Source of the DNA: Trichobilharzia szidati
Lineage: Eukaryota > Platyhelminthes > Trematoda > Strigeidida > Schistosomatidae
Assembly (NCBI GenBank): GCA_944472155.2
Contig: OX235272.1
Location: 11,020,354 to 11,084,353, forward strand
Length of the DNA: 64,000 bases
Direction: 5' to 3'
Shown here: piece after piece, positions 1-12,800 of the stretch
Layout of the letters: each line of letters starts with the position of its first letter
Numbering within the stretch: position 1 is the stretch's first letter
Notes under the pieces: model-generated
Databases searched by the model: none
Seen by the model: only the letters and a program-made list of their open reading frames with translations
Told to the model about the DNA's origin: nothing
Translations under genes and position numbers: made by a program

Positions 1-297
1 TTCCTTCCTTTGTAGTCGAATTTGGCGGTCACTATCCTGGGCGAGATCGCCTCCCATTGCATCAGGGCCTTCGTTGCCGTTGGTGACATCATGATAGCCA
101 CGCCCTCGGTGTGCATGTGGTTATCCTCTGGGTGACCGGAGTAGATCACTGACTCACCTTTTGACAGTTTGGTGAGTCCATTCCCGTTCCATCTGCTTTC
201 ACATATTCTCAGAACTTGAATTCCGTATCTTTTCATTTCGTTTGCAGTCTGGGCAGCTTTGCCAGTCTCGTACATAGTGCGGACGTTCCATGTTCCA
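1..297 (-). mobile_element. RTE-like LINE endonuclease fragment
   Basis: The minus strand is open from about 297 off the window edge and reads TWNVRTMYETGKAAQTANEM, RWNGNG and HTEGVAIMM. This is the N-terminal apurinic-type endonuclease of RTE-clade LINEs. No stop is visible in about 99 codons, so this copy is younger than most LINE debris here. It is cut off at the window start. Confidence 0.82.
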
Positions 298-807
298 TGG
301 AAAAAACTATATACTACAAATTAATTCAGATATGTTGTTGTTCTCGTTAGCGGTTTTCACTCATTCCATAGGAATGAATCCTTTTAAATCACCCCTTTAT
401 TCTGGCTGGCTATTTGAACGAGCTCGTGACGCCACAAATCAAATTCATAAGTTGTAGTTTTCACAATTCGAAGTGATTAAAAAGCTCGCATGATGGGCTG
501 GTTTGAAGTGATTTGGCTCTTTGAGCTGAGATTCAATGCATGTACTCATCTAATTAGCCCGTCCCCAGAAGGCAGACACTGCCATCAGGTGTTTAGATCA
601 GATCACCTCAATCTGACTGGCTAGGAAAAAGCACTCAACTAGTTGAGGCATGAATGGTATACAACTACTACTCATTTCAGTTAGTCAGTAGTATATGTTT
701 CTGTACAAATATTGCAACACTTATTTTTCGCTCTTTCCATGTTTCTAGTAACACAACTAATTGATTTATCTAATTTCTCTGGGTGTTATTTCTTCAGAAT
801 CACTTAC
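298..807. other. Intronic sequence, nothing recognised
   Basis: Lies downstream of the 808-882 exon. No coding match, SINE head or repeat identified. Confidence 0.5.
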
Positions 808-882
808 AAGTTTCATTTCGACATTATTGTAAATTATCTTTGTACCATTCTTAGGAGGTTCTGGTAAACTCATATTTCTAAA
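808..882 (-). CDS. GLB1: Beta-galactosidase exon after the barrel
   Basis: Follows a pyrimidine-rich tract ending TTTCTTTCAG and reads FRNMSLPEPPKNGTKIIYN, matching the human segment around PEGPIPPSTPKFAYG. Ends phase 0 at GTAAGT. The next exon is not seen at 1-807. Confidence 0.85.
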
Positions 883-3800
883 CTGAAAGAAAAGGAAAGA
901 AACAAAAAAACAGAGAAATACAGTTTGATGTTGATTCTATTTTGATCGAGGAAAATGTTATACGAGAAACAAAATAGAATATTATTTAATTCAGTTCGAA
1001 CTTTCCACGGTGATTGATTTGACTGAAATGTTTGCCGTCTGTTAACCTGTCGGTTTTCTCGTTGTGAGGATGCTTCCACAATGTCTTAGGATTTGACTTG
1101 AAGACAGTTTGGTGGATGGTGACTAACAGTGGAATCCAGGAGAATGAGAAATTTCGTCCTACTTGGAACTCGTCATCTGACGGATGTACGTGCATTCCCA
1201 AGTGAGTGATAGTGAAGCTCAACTGGTTTAGTTGATAACGATAGACATTGAGCATTCGAGTTCCCGTGAAAACACCATCAGTGAGTCCCTGGGGAATGCA
1301 TGCACATCCGCTAGCTGACAAGTCCCAGTCAGGAAGAAATGTGCGTTGTCCTGCATTCCACTGCTAGTTACCATTCACACATAAAGATCAAGTAGCTTGG
1401 TAAAAGAGTAACAATCTAACAGCACAGAAATGAAGATGTATACAAACAAAGATTACTCAGAAAGGCTAGAACAGATTGCAGTGCACCTGATTTGAGAAAA
1501 ATAGAATAGTGTTGGGGTAAGTGATTCTTGAATCACTCGACATTGGATGCTAACCTTCACTGTTTAATTCGACTCATTTAGCTGTAGGTTCACGGAAAAG
1601 CCTCTACACCATTTATCACGCTGTCGTGTTACATTCAGTTGTTCGTGTACGATACCAGGCTGGCTACACAATCACCGCTGCACCAGGATTCTGATCCTTA
1701 AATATGTCTCATATTTTGGAAGATCAATTTACCCTTTTGATTTAGCTTTCGTTTGAGCAGAACAAATACTAAAGGAATTGAGGGATAAGGACTTGCGCGT
1801 AACAGGTCATTACTCCTTCATCTCCTAACGGAGAAATGTCTCATGATCGTCATCCTGATAAAAAAATAGACTTCTACGAAACTACATCAACAAACCCTAA
1901 CCTCCCAATTTAAAATAAGGTAATGAAATTAGCTGATTACAAATGCTCATTCGAATTTTCAAAAGAATGGTTACTGAACAAGGAATACTCTTTTCGATAA
2001 TTTCATCATCAGGCTCTACAGTTATATATATATATATATATAATAGTAGTGAATGAATTAGTGTCATTAACAGCATGAATGCGGTTTAATAACATCGGAT
2101 CAATAATAATATCAAGAGATTACACTTCAATTGCATCAACAGAACAATAAACAGAATGTCAGATAGGCAAATTAGGAAAGATAATAATAGAAATCCATGA
2201 ATTTATAGTCTCTACTGAAGGCTGGCCAAGGCAGTACTAGTGGCTGGCTGGACTTGCTTCTTGCTTCGCAAGTGCCTCTTGCAAGTCATTTGGAAGCGTT
2301 AGTGGTCAGCATAACCTTTAAGACTGTAGCCCCAAGTTCTACCTTCGAATTGCGTTCTTTTGTGTTATCGGAACATTTCTCATAAGACGACGGAGCGCAT
2401 GCGGCATCACCTTATCAATCATCATATGAAAAGCTAAGAAACCCAGTCGGTTAATGCACCTGGGCAATGTGACCAAAACGTTGGCTAAATCGGTAGTTTC
2501 GATCGGCAAACAGGTGGGCAAAAGATGGTGTAAATGCAACAGATTTTACCCACTTTGCCCATTTTGGCCACATTTTCCCTGTTTGCTCATGTACGGTAAA
2601 AACATTTTCCCACTTTTTCCCAGTTTTCCCACGTGACCCACGTTTTCACCCACTTATCCCATGTGCAGAAATTCAAAATATACCCACCTTTTCCCCATTT
2701 ACCCATTCTTTCAACGAACAATTTACCCACATTTTTCCCAGCTCACCCACTCTTGCAAATTGCAATAGCCATTGCTGTTTGGAACATTCGGTACCTCGGT
2801 GCTTTTGTCAATTTTTTCGGTACCTGGTAGATGATAGAGAAGGATTCTTCAATACTGACTGCCTCTGTGACCGATTTGAACCAGCTGGTCTTATATCTAA
2901 CTGTTGATGGTTTTTACTTCACCTTCACCTGGCCATACTGGGATATGTTCCTGAGTGAGCACGAAAAATCAAGTTCCTAGAGCAACGGCGAATATAACTC
3001 GATCCACCACAAGTGGAGTTGAATTGGTAGATACAATTAGAAGTGGTCAGCTAATCTAGGTACTTCATCTTTCAGCAGAGAAATTACAAATAGAATTGCT
3101 TTACTACAATTAAAGAACATCTTTGAAGTCACTGGAAGACCTGTTAAGTCATAGATCAGTTTAAATAGTTGACGAAATGTTGAATCCAGTATAGTGGGGA
3201 TATTCATTTTCTGAAAAGTCTTTACAGTTCCAGTTTTTATGGATATCTTTTTCATTGTCCTTAAAGCCCTTTTGGTTGCGTTGAGTGACAAAGCAGTAGA
3301 ATGCTTGCCAATCACCCTACATTTGGCTCCTGTCTCATCTACCAGGTACCGAAAAATTGACAATAGTACCAAGGTACCACATGCTCCAAACAGGAGAGGC
3401 TATCGCAATTCACCTGAAACAACCAGTGCTTTGTGTGCAGAAGAGGCAAGCAAGTCCAGCCAGCCACTAGTACTGCCTTGGCCAGCCTTCAGTAGAGACT
3501 ATAAATTCATGGATTTCTATTATTATCTATCCTAATTTGCCTATCTGACATTCTGTTTATTGTTCTGTTGATGCAATTGAAGTGTAATCTACTGATATTA
3601 TCATTGATTCGATGTTATTTAAACAGCATTCGTGATGTTGTCAATAACACTTATTCATTCCTTCACTATAATGTAGATATATATAACTGTAGAGCATGGT
3701 GATGAATTTATCGGAAACAGTATTCCTTGTTCAGTATCCATTCTTTTGGAAAACTGTAACGGTTAACTGCTAAGAGTTAACTGCTTCAATGACACTTAGT

Positions 3801-6800
3801 CACATCTCTCTCTCTTATTATTAGCATAATGCAATATAATTAAATCATTAACAAGACAAGTAAATAAACTTCTATTATAAGAAGCTAATTATTTGGATTA
3901 TTTTTAAACAAAATCATTAATAATTACTTATAAATTATATTGATTAAACTGCACTTAAGACTACTTTATATATCCGATTGTCAAGACGCAATTTTAGGCA
4001 TCCTATCAAAACAAATCTTCAATAATTTTTAAAACTATAAGATTAGAGATTTCATTGAGTTAATTTATTCAAAAATTTTATTTATTTTTTTTTACTTTTA
4101 AAACGCTTCAGTGTATTTTTTTATTAAATGAAACATTTTATGAAAAGATTAAGTGGGAATAACAAAAGACAACATACAAATAAAATGGAGATTTGTTACA
4201 GGATTTCATCATGTGCTTGATATCAGTACTACTAATAATAATGTAAAGCCGAATGATTTCATATGGATATAGCTGACAACTCCAAAACATTAGATCAGTC
4301 ATATAATATACAGAATCATATATATTCAATGTGCGTCGGTGGCACAGCGGAAGAGTGCTCACCAACCACGCCTCATGTGGCCTGGGGTTCGATCCCCGGC
4401 CATCGACGCACTCCTTTATCTCGCTAAACCAGTAATAAGACTGGTAAAGAGGGGAGGTTGTGGAGCATGAGGCTAGCGACGCCAACCCGTGAAAATAAAC
4501 ACCTCCGCTTCTACTGAAACTTCATACCTCTATTAGATAGTTGGAGGTAATCGGCCACAGGAAGCCTGTCCTTCCCTAGATTTCGTGCTAATTTGAATTC
4601 ACTGATCAGCACACAGTATCTGCAAGCTTGAATGAATTCAAGTCCCTTCGAACACGCGTCAGTTAGTGTTGCAGTCAGTTTGCGCCAAAGAAAGGACTAG
4701 ACACATCACACTAGTTAATAGTTTCCAGCCAAAGTATCTTCATAGCTCTATCTTGGAAGCGCCCTATGTTCCACTGCGAATATGAAGGAATTAAATCACA
4801 ATAAAATCAATGTTGCTTATATATATATACTAAAGGTACTTACTTGGGATATTGCACTTCTCAGTAGTTGATAAAAATAAGTAGTATCGCCAGCTTCTGA
4901 AAGTGGTGCACCATAATCATAACTTGTTATCTGTGTAGCAAATGGATTACGTATAGCACTACTCCATAGGCCGAAATTTGTACCACCATGGAACATATGT
5001 CTAAAAATATATTTTAAGAAAGAATAACAATTTTTACTTTTCAAGTTTTGGTTTTTATAAGGAATTTTGTTTGATTGGTTGGAGGATTTCATCATGAGCT
5101 AACATAAGTTAGAGAACTACTGGAAAACCACCAGGGAGTACTGGACAGCTGGCTATTTCGTCCTACTTTGTGACTCTTCATCAGTACGCAGTAACTCACG
5201 GAAGAAGAAGACATTGCGAAGTGGTCACGCTATGTCATGAATTAACAGAAATTGGAATTCGTGGGTTGGGTACCAGTGGTTGAATAGCCTACGATCTAGC
5301 TCACCTTGTGACCAGAAGGTCCTGGGTTCAAGCCCGGTGGGTGAGTACCGAAGAAGAGTCCAAACCTAGGTTGACGAAATAGCCACCTGTCCAGTACTCC
5401 CTGAAGGTTTTCCAATGGTTCTCTAACTAATGTTAGCTCATGATGAAATCCTCCAAACAATTTTTGGTTTATTAATCGGTGATTAAAATTCAGTATCATT
5501 TCATAAAGTTATGAACTACTTTTTTATTTTATGGATGATGGATATCAATGTAATCCAGAATATACATATTTTCCTATTCACAACTTTTTATTTGGATGTA
5601 AGTCAAATCCTCAGTGAGCGATATTGTTCCTACTAAGATTGAAAGCCAACCGACTAGCTCCAAAGAGGATGAAGTGAGTATCTTAGACTTCACTTCGTGT
5701 CTATTATCCATCAAATATCATCATGCTAACTCTAAGACATCATCAAGACGCCCAACATGTCAAAAAAACACCGAACATTTTGATGAAATATAGGTGAATC
5801 AATGGGAAATGTACACAAAGGAACAACAGTGGTTTGAGCCGGATATGATGGTAGTGTGGCGTATGTTACTGATAAGGTTTATCAGTAGTATATATAAGAG
5901 ATATTCATCGGCCGGCATAAAAACACTAAACAGCAGGGAGATAGATTTGATGTCATAGAAACCAAATGATATAGTGTTGTGGAGATACATGGCGCAGACG
6001 TGAAAGGAACACAAAGAAATACAATATAAAAGCAAGAAGTAGCACAACATTGCAGATCTGTGTAAATGGTGATTTGAAGATAAGGTATACATATATATAG
6101 ATATACCTAAATTACAATTAAACAATCCTTAACCATGTCTTACAGTGACATCGTTTATTTCGTTGACTTCTCATCAGCTGCATACAACGTAAGTAAATTC
6201 GTATTCTTATGTTAAGAACAATTTTTAACATACTTGTAAATTTTACATGATGTCAGTTGACAGGAGATTCCTAACTTAATGAACAGTGCTCAGAAAATTA
6301 CGCTTAATAATAGTTTTTACCTACGTCTCGAGAGAACAAGTGCTTCCAATAGTGCTACTGTCAGGTATCTCCTTGATACGGGTCATGAGGTAGACATCAC
6401 AAATCATTTAAAATTATTAGGAGACAAAGAGGTCCAATTCTCCTCAAGTTCACCGAAGCAATCCCTACCAAACGCTTGAAACCTGATTATTGTGTTCGAA
6501 AAGTAGCAGTTATCCGTTTTTCCTTATCCTCCGCACTTGGTAACTAAATATCTTTACTCTTTCATTTGATTACATAATCTCTGGCCCCAAACCCACCCAC
6601 CCCCTTTGACATAATTCTATTTGAATATTTTTTTGTGATTTGAGTTGAACTCAGTAGATTGCTACTTATTATCTTACCTACCTCTCGTCCTTGTTACGTA
6701 ACTGTTTTGCCATTGTATGCATACACTGGCTTTTCTTAGAACTTGAACTCTGTGTGTATAAACTATATCAACGTATTTTCTGAGCACTGTTCACTAAGTT

Positions 6801-9800
6801 TGAAACCTCGTGTCAAATGACATAATGTAAAGTATGTTACACCTTTTCTGCACATGAACTTAATAATTTATTAAGGCTGTAAGCCAACGAGATAAATGAT
6901 GATATCATCTTATTCTGCACAAACCACACTGTTGTTCTTGCTTTATTCAAATTCATAAACGGGGATAAATGTGTGAGGGAAAATCACTTTTATTTGCCTA
7001 CAAGCTCTCACTTCTTCTTTACACCACCCTCTGTATGTCAACCCCCGACGCTAACCCGGAGAGCTGAGTGTTAACGTCTCTGATTGCAGCAATCACTGGG
7101 TGACGTGGAGTGGAACCTCAGAAGGAGGGACATGAGTTCCTTCCAGGTGAGTGCCAACTAGTACGAAACCTAGATCAGACAAGGCTTCCTGTGGTCGATT
7201 GCCTCCAACCATATAATACCAACAATTCACAGTTCACCGTGATGACAAGCTATCTAATGGCATGGTGGCCATATATACTGATAAAACCCAGTCTACAACA
7301 AAGATAGGACTAGACACACACACGCACATTAAACTAGTTACTGACTAGTGTCCAATCAAAAATAGGGAAATAAATGCATTCAGAAGAAATATACAATTAA
7401 CTTAATCAAATTTCTAAGTTATTTGTCTAAGCTGCATATGATAATCTTAGATCTCTGCCTTCAGGCTATGTAAACCATTGACTTTGTTTGAGAATTGATT
7501 AGACTGATATAAGAGTATTCGTTTCATTTCATCACCTTTTATTCTAGTATCAAACCTCAATTCTTTTTCCATAAATATTTTACAACGTTATACAGCATTT
7601 GATCAAAATGGATGTTTGTTTTTTTTGGTTTACACTCTTCGTACTTTATTAGGAAACCAGCGAGTGATAATCTCATCTAGTATTTGGATAGTTTCATTCC
7701 ATTGAATTTAATTTTGTGCGTCGGTGGTTCAGCGGTAGAGTGCTGGCCGACAATACACATGGTCCAAGGTTCAAGTCCCGGCAGGTGCATACCTTCCCCT
7801 GCTTTAGCCGGTTATAATCCTGACAAAGAGGAGGTTGGGCGTGAGGCTAGCAACCCCACCTCGTAAAACAACACCATTGTTATTGAAACTTGAAGGCTCT
7901 AGTTTGAAGCTCTATGTTCCAGTTGGGAATGCAAAGAAATGAAAAGAATATTTAATATTAAGTATAGAGACATTAGTTAAAATACATCATCAATATTTCG
8001 AAAAAGTACACAGTATTTGCAGCTGAGGCGTATGATTTTGGTATTTTTGTCTTCTTTGAGGTACTGGGTTTCATAGGAAAGCTTTTATTGTCCTTGCCTA
8101 GGTAACATCTTCAGTTCTAACCAAAAAGTATAACTATTCAGTGTTTCATACTTATGTTAGTTAGCATTAACTGTAAATTAGCCAGATACGTAGTGAAGCC
8201 TCTACGATTAAATCATTCAGCCCAGAGAATATAACAACTACATTTTTAATTATATTCATCCAAATATCCGAGTGACTTCCGAATTCGAATCGAATAACAA
8301 ACTCGGTTTCCTAGATATTACAATAACCAGAAGAGATGATGGAACGATTTAGCGATCTATTTTTCGTAAACAGACATGGAGTGGACAATATCTTCACTTA
8401 ACCGGTTTTGTTCCTATCTAGTATAAACGTTCTCTAGTGAAATATTTCTTCTCATGGGCTCACCAAATTTATACGGGCGACACATTGATGGATGAGCTTC
8501 GACACTTACATTCAGTTTTATTAGCTAATGGTTATCCAGAAAACTTACTTTATCAATTGTTAAAGCAATGAAAGACCACATCTCGAAAAGACAGCTCCTG
8601 TACCAAACAAAGCTATCTTTATCAACCTACCCCATTCATGTGTGACCAGAATATGCAGTTGACAGCTAAAAACCTTCGGTCATCCATCAAACGCACATTA
8701 TACGCTGCATCTATTTACTTCACATGCCGAACATTTTCGATCCCGGTACCTACGATTTAAGGACGAAATTCTCTGAACTCTACTTCAAACTGCATTTATA
8801 AGTTCACCTGCAGTTGCGGTGACACACACTATATATAGGCAGAACCAATAGAATGTTCCAATGTCGTCGAAAAAAACATCTTCCAAAACACATAGAAAAT
8901 CCCAATGCAATTAATGTGAATAGAAATCCATCATCATCCACTGCGAAGAACTTATTAGTGTCAGGTCACAAGATCAATATTAATTGATGACTGCATCACA
9001 ATTATCTCACATATCTCTAAAACAGTATTGGTTATTGAAGGTGATGGAAGCACTTTGGGGGATTAATCACATAGATCCTAAACTATGTGTACAAAAGACA
9101 ATAGACTTCAACCTTCGCCTACCATGAACTGACAACTTGACCTATTTATATATGATTGGTCATTAGTATGTACTCTTGTTTTATATAACTGAGCAATTGT
9201 CATGCCTTTTATTTTATTTTATTATTATTATGAACCAAGCATGTTAGTTGTAAAGCGGTTGTAAAGAAACTACGAAATGACGATATCATCTCGCGAAATT
9301 TGTCTTCTAAATGCCTTATTCAAATTTATCAAAGGGACTAAGTGTTTTAATTACAATATCGTTTCTTTTTTATACTGTTTCTACTGTATTTCATTTATTA
9401 TACAATTACGGCAAAGTTAAACTTTAACCACCAGTAAGTACAAACGGACAAATGATCTTGAGTGCACAAACCACATGATAAAGCCGACTTTCGCAGTTAA
9501 AATACGTATATAATTATGAGAATAATGAGGAATTTAAAGGCATCAAATTGTTATACAGGATACATTTCCTGACGTATGACAAAAATACCTCTTAGTTTTA
9601 GACTGGAGTATCAATAGAATAATTGAACTACATTCTAACCCTAAGAATAACCCTAATCTTTCCTTCACCTAATCCTAACGTGAAAGTATCCCTACGCTAA
9701 CCCTAATCTTACACGAACCAACCCCACTGTCACCCTCGTTAGGTATACCTAACTAATTATCTATTGTACGTCGGTGGTTCATTGGTAGAACGCTCGCCAA

Positions 9801-12800
9801 CCACGCATGTGGTTAGGGATTCGATCCCCGGTCACGGACGCACTCTTAAACCTCACTCAGCTGGCAGTAAGTACGTTAAAGAGAGAAGGTTGGACGTGAG
9901 GCTAGCAATGCCACTCCGTGAAAATTCAAAAGACTCACTGCTACTGAAACTTCAAAGCTCTAGCTTGAAGCCCTATATTCCACTCGGAACGTAAAGGAAT
10001 AAAATAATTAATAAATAAATAATACAATAGGTTGGAGGATTTCAACATGAGCTGAAATCAGTTGGAGAACCATTGGAAAACCAAACAGCGAGTACTGAAC
10101 AACTGTTTCGTCTTAGTTTGGGACTCCTCAGCAGTATGCACCCATTAACAAGGGTTCGAAACGACGACCTCCTCGTATCTAGATGAGCGAGCTGGTTCGT
10201 AGACCATTAAGCAACTGGAACCTGACCAGATCCAATGACCAGGCCATGAATTCTAACTTCTGACACTTCATGACCCTGAACTACCACTTCGCAATGTCTT
10301 CTTCGGTGAATTACTGCGTAGAGCTGAAGAGTTAGTCCGAAACTAGGCTGACGAAACAGCTGTCCATTACTTCTTGCAGGTTTTCCACTGGTTCTCTAAC
10401 TGATGTCAGCTCATGATGAAATCCTCCAACCAATCAAACAAAATTCCTTACAAAAACCAATACTTGAAAATTATATAATTATTTATTAGAATTCCTCAGT
10501 TCGTTCACTTGCTATCTTTATTTGGACGTCTTAAAATCTGGAGGAGTTTTAAGAGCTGTTGAAAGTTAAAAATTTAGTTTTTTTTCTCTTAATAATTAAC
10601 TGGCAGTGTATTGACTGGCGCTACATTGAGTAAATTGGCACAGTTCAGTTATTGAAGTTCAATCGAGTAGATCAATGGGCTCGCAATGTAACTTGAAAAT
10701 TTTCAGCTCAATTACTAAGGTAGGTTTGGTTGCACGCTTCTGAAGAGTTTCAGAATGGGACAAAACAGCTGGCCATCTAATAATCATTGGTTTTTAGTTG
10801 TTTTCTAACTGATCTAACAGTTTGTTCCTGAAAGTAATCAAATCTCTATAACGCAATACTTGAAAGCTATATAGATTCTCTTCAAAGTTGTTAATAATAA
10901 TGTCAGTGCGTCGTAAAACTAATGTCAAGTCTTTCAATTAACTCTAATTGAGTAAAAAGTTAGAAAAATTAAAGAAAATTAATGAAGAAATGAGATAATC
11001 GGCCGTAATATATTATGAGTTTAGACATATTTCTGTTCACTTTATTTATTTCCATGAGTTTGTCTGTAACAATTTGATTTTGTTTCAGGTCTAATCACGG
11101 AATGATATATAAGTTAGGAGATTATTGGAAAAAAGCAGAGAGTACTGGACAGCTGATCCGTCCAAGTTTGGGACCCACTGGGTTTCGTACCCTGGACCTT
11201 CCGGTGATAAGACAATTTTACAGGCCGTTCAGCCAAAGGGAGCCAACTCAGTGGTTAGCCCATGAATTCTAACTCCTGCCAGTTCGTGATTTTGGAACAA
11301 GTGGCACCAGCCAGTGCCTTCGGATCGAGTGGACCTCACTGGTCAGAACTTCTCACTAGAACCACAGGCAGCTTCGTCCTGTAGTCAGGCAGTCACTAGC
11401 GAGCAAAAGAGTTTGTTTGTAGGGACTTGATTTTTTTATTTTATTAAAGCTTGATTTCACCCCGCATTTTTGTTAAAAGTGTGGAATTTTCAGCATGGAT
11501 ATCAGTAACCCTAATTTTGCAGGCCGACCATTGATATCATGTGTGCATCGGCAGGGGATCGAACCCTGGACCATGTGCACGGTCGGTGAGAGTCCTAACC
11601 ACTGTGCCACCAACGCAATTTTGATTGCGGATTGATATCATCATACCACTGAAAACCAACCCGGGAGTATTGAACAGCTGTTTCATCCTAGTTTGGCACT
11701 CATCAGCAGTACTTTTTATTTATATTATTATTACATTTAACTTGCAAAGATACCTTAGATGCATTCTAATAAAGCCCATAATAACAATTTCGATTTATCA
11801 CTTTCGACGTGTATGGATCTGGTTGTGAACCATTAAAAATCAAGCAACACTGAGTACGTGTTTCGTTCTATCCTGTGGATCTTCAGGGATCAAATTATGT
11901 TTAATTTTAATTCCATGAACTCAAAAAAATATGACATGGATTCATTTGAATCTATTCATTTAGACAACTGCGGACATGAATTAAATCGGGTTAATGCAAA
12001 AGTCTAAGGTGAAAACAGCCCGATGATAATGCCAAATCGTGATACACATCCATGCTCATCAGTCAGCGAAAAAAAAGATGATAGGTTTAAAAGTTTAAAG
12101 ATGATTTCAACGACAGGATCAATGTCAAATGCATACAGTTATAAAGAAATTTCAAAGAACAAGCAAAGATAATCAGGGTCAGAAGAAAAGGCAAACGTTT
12201 CATTCATAAAGACTGCCCAAAATTCATTTTACAAAGAAGTTAATGTCAAGGATATTGTTTGACGAATGAGAATTAAAGCTTCTCGGCTCTATGAGCTAAG
12301 ATCATCTGTGGTATCTGTTCTTCGCAGTGTAATTTCTGCAACGGTCTCTAAACTGAGACCAATGAAATAGCCTGTATTTTTCCCTTACGGATGGGTGCTG
12401 TGAGCTTGCTCAACTTTGTGCGTCGGAAGCACAGTGGTTAGGACTCTCGCCGACCATGCACATTGTCCGTGGTTCGATCCCCTGCCGACGCGCACCTGAT
12501 ATCAGTGGTCGGACTGTAAAATTTGGGCTACCGATATCATATGCTGAAAATTCCATACTTGTACCAAAAGTACTGTGTGGTTTCAAGCTCTAATCAAAAA
12601 ATCAAAAAAACCATTTAGGCCAAAGAACTTAACAACAAAATATACGTCTAGAATACAAATCTTCTATTATTTTGAACCACGTATCTTCAAGTTATTATCA
12701 ATGTCATTAAACCACAGCTATATGACAATTCCACGTGTCCACGTGGCTCACAACAGTAAACTCATTGAGGCATTCGAATACAGGAGTAAGACAAGGCCGT

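Larger units (their letters stand above)
10022..10470. mobile_element. Family B hammerhead SINE, inverted pair
   Basis: A palindromic composite: outer arms at about 10022-10080 and 10378-10435 are inverted copies. Each half has a hammerhead with all catalytic-core bases present (minus 10091-10139, plus 10315-10370). A tRNA-like segment in minus orientation (TTAATGGTCTACGAACCAGC, B-box-like GTTTCGAACCC) lies between them at about 10150-10225. Confidence 0.82.

Noticed and set aside
298..807. Search for the next beta-galactosidase exon
   Set aside because: No reading resembling the following segment (KTVGAALD in human) was found on the minus strand.
4138..4485. 115-codon minus frame
   Set aside because: It overlaps the family D SINE head in antisense; no domain.
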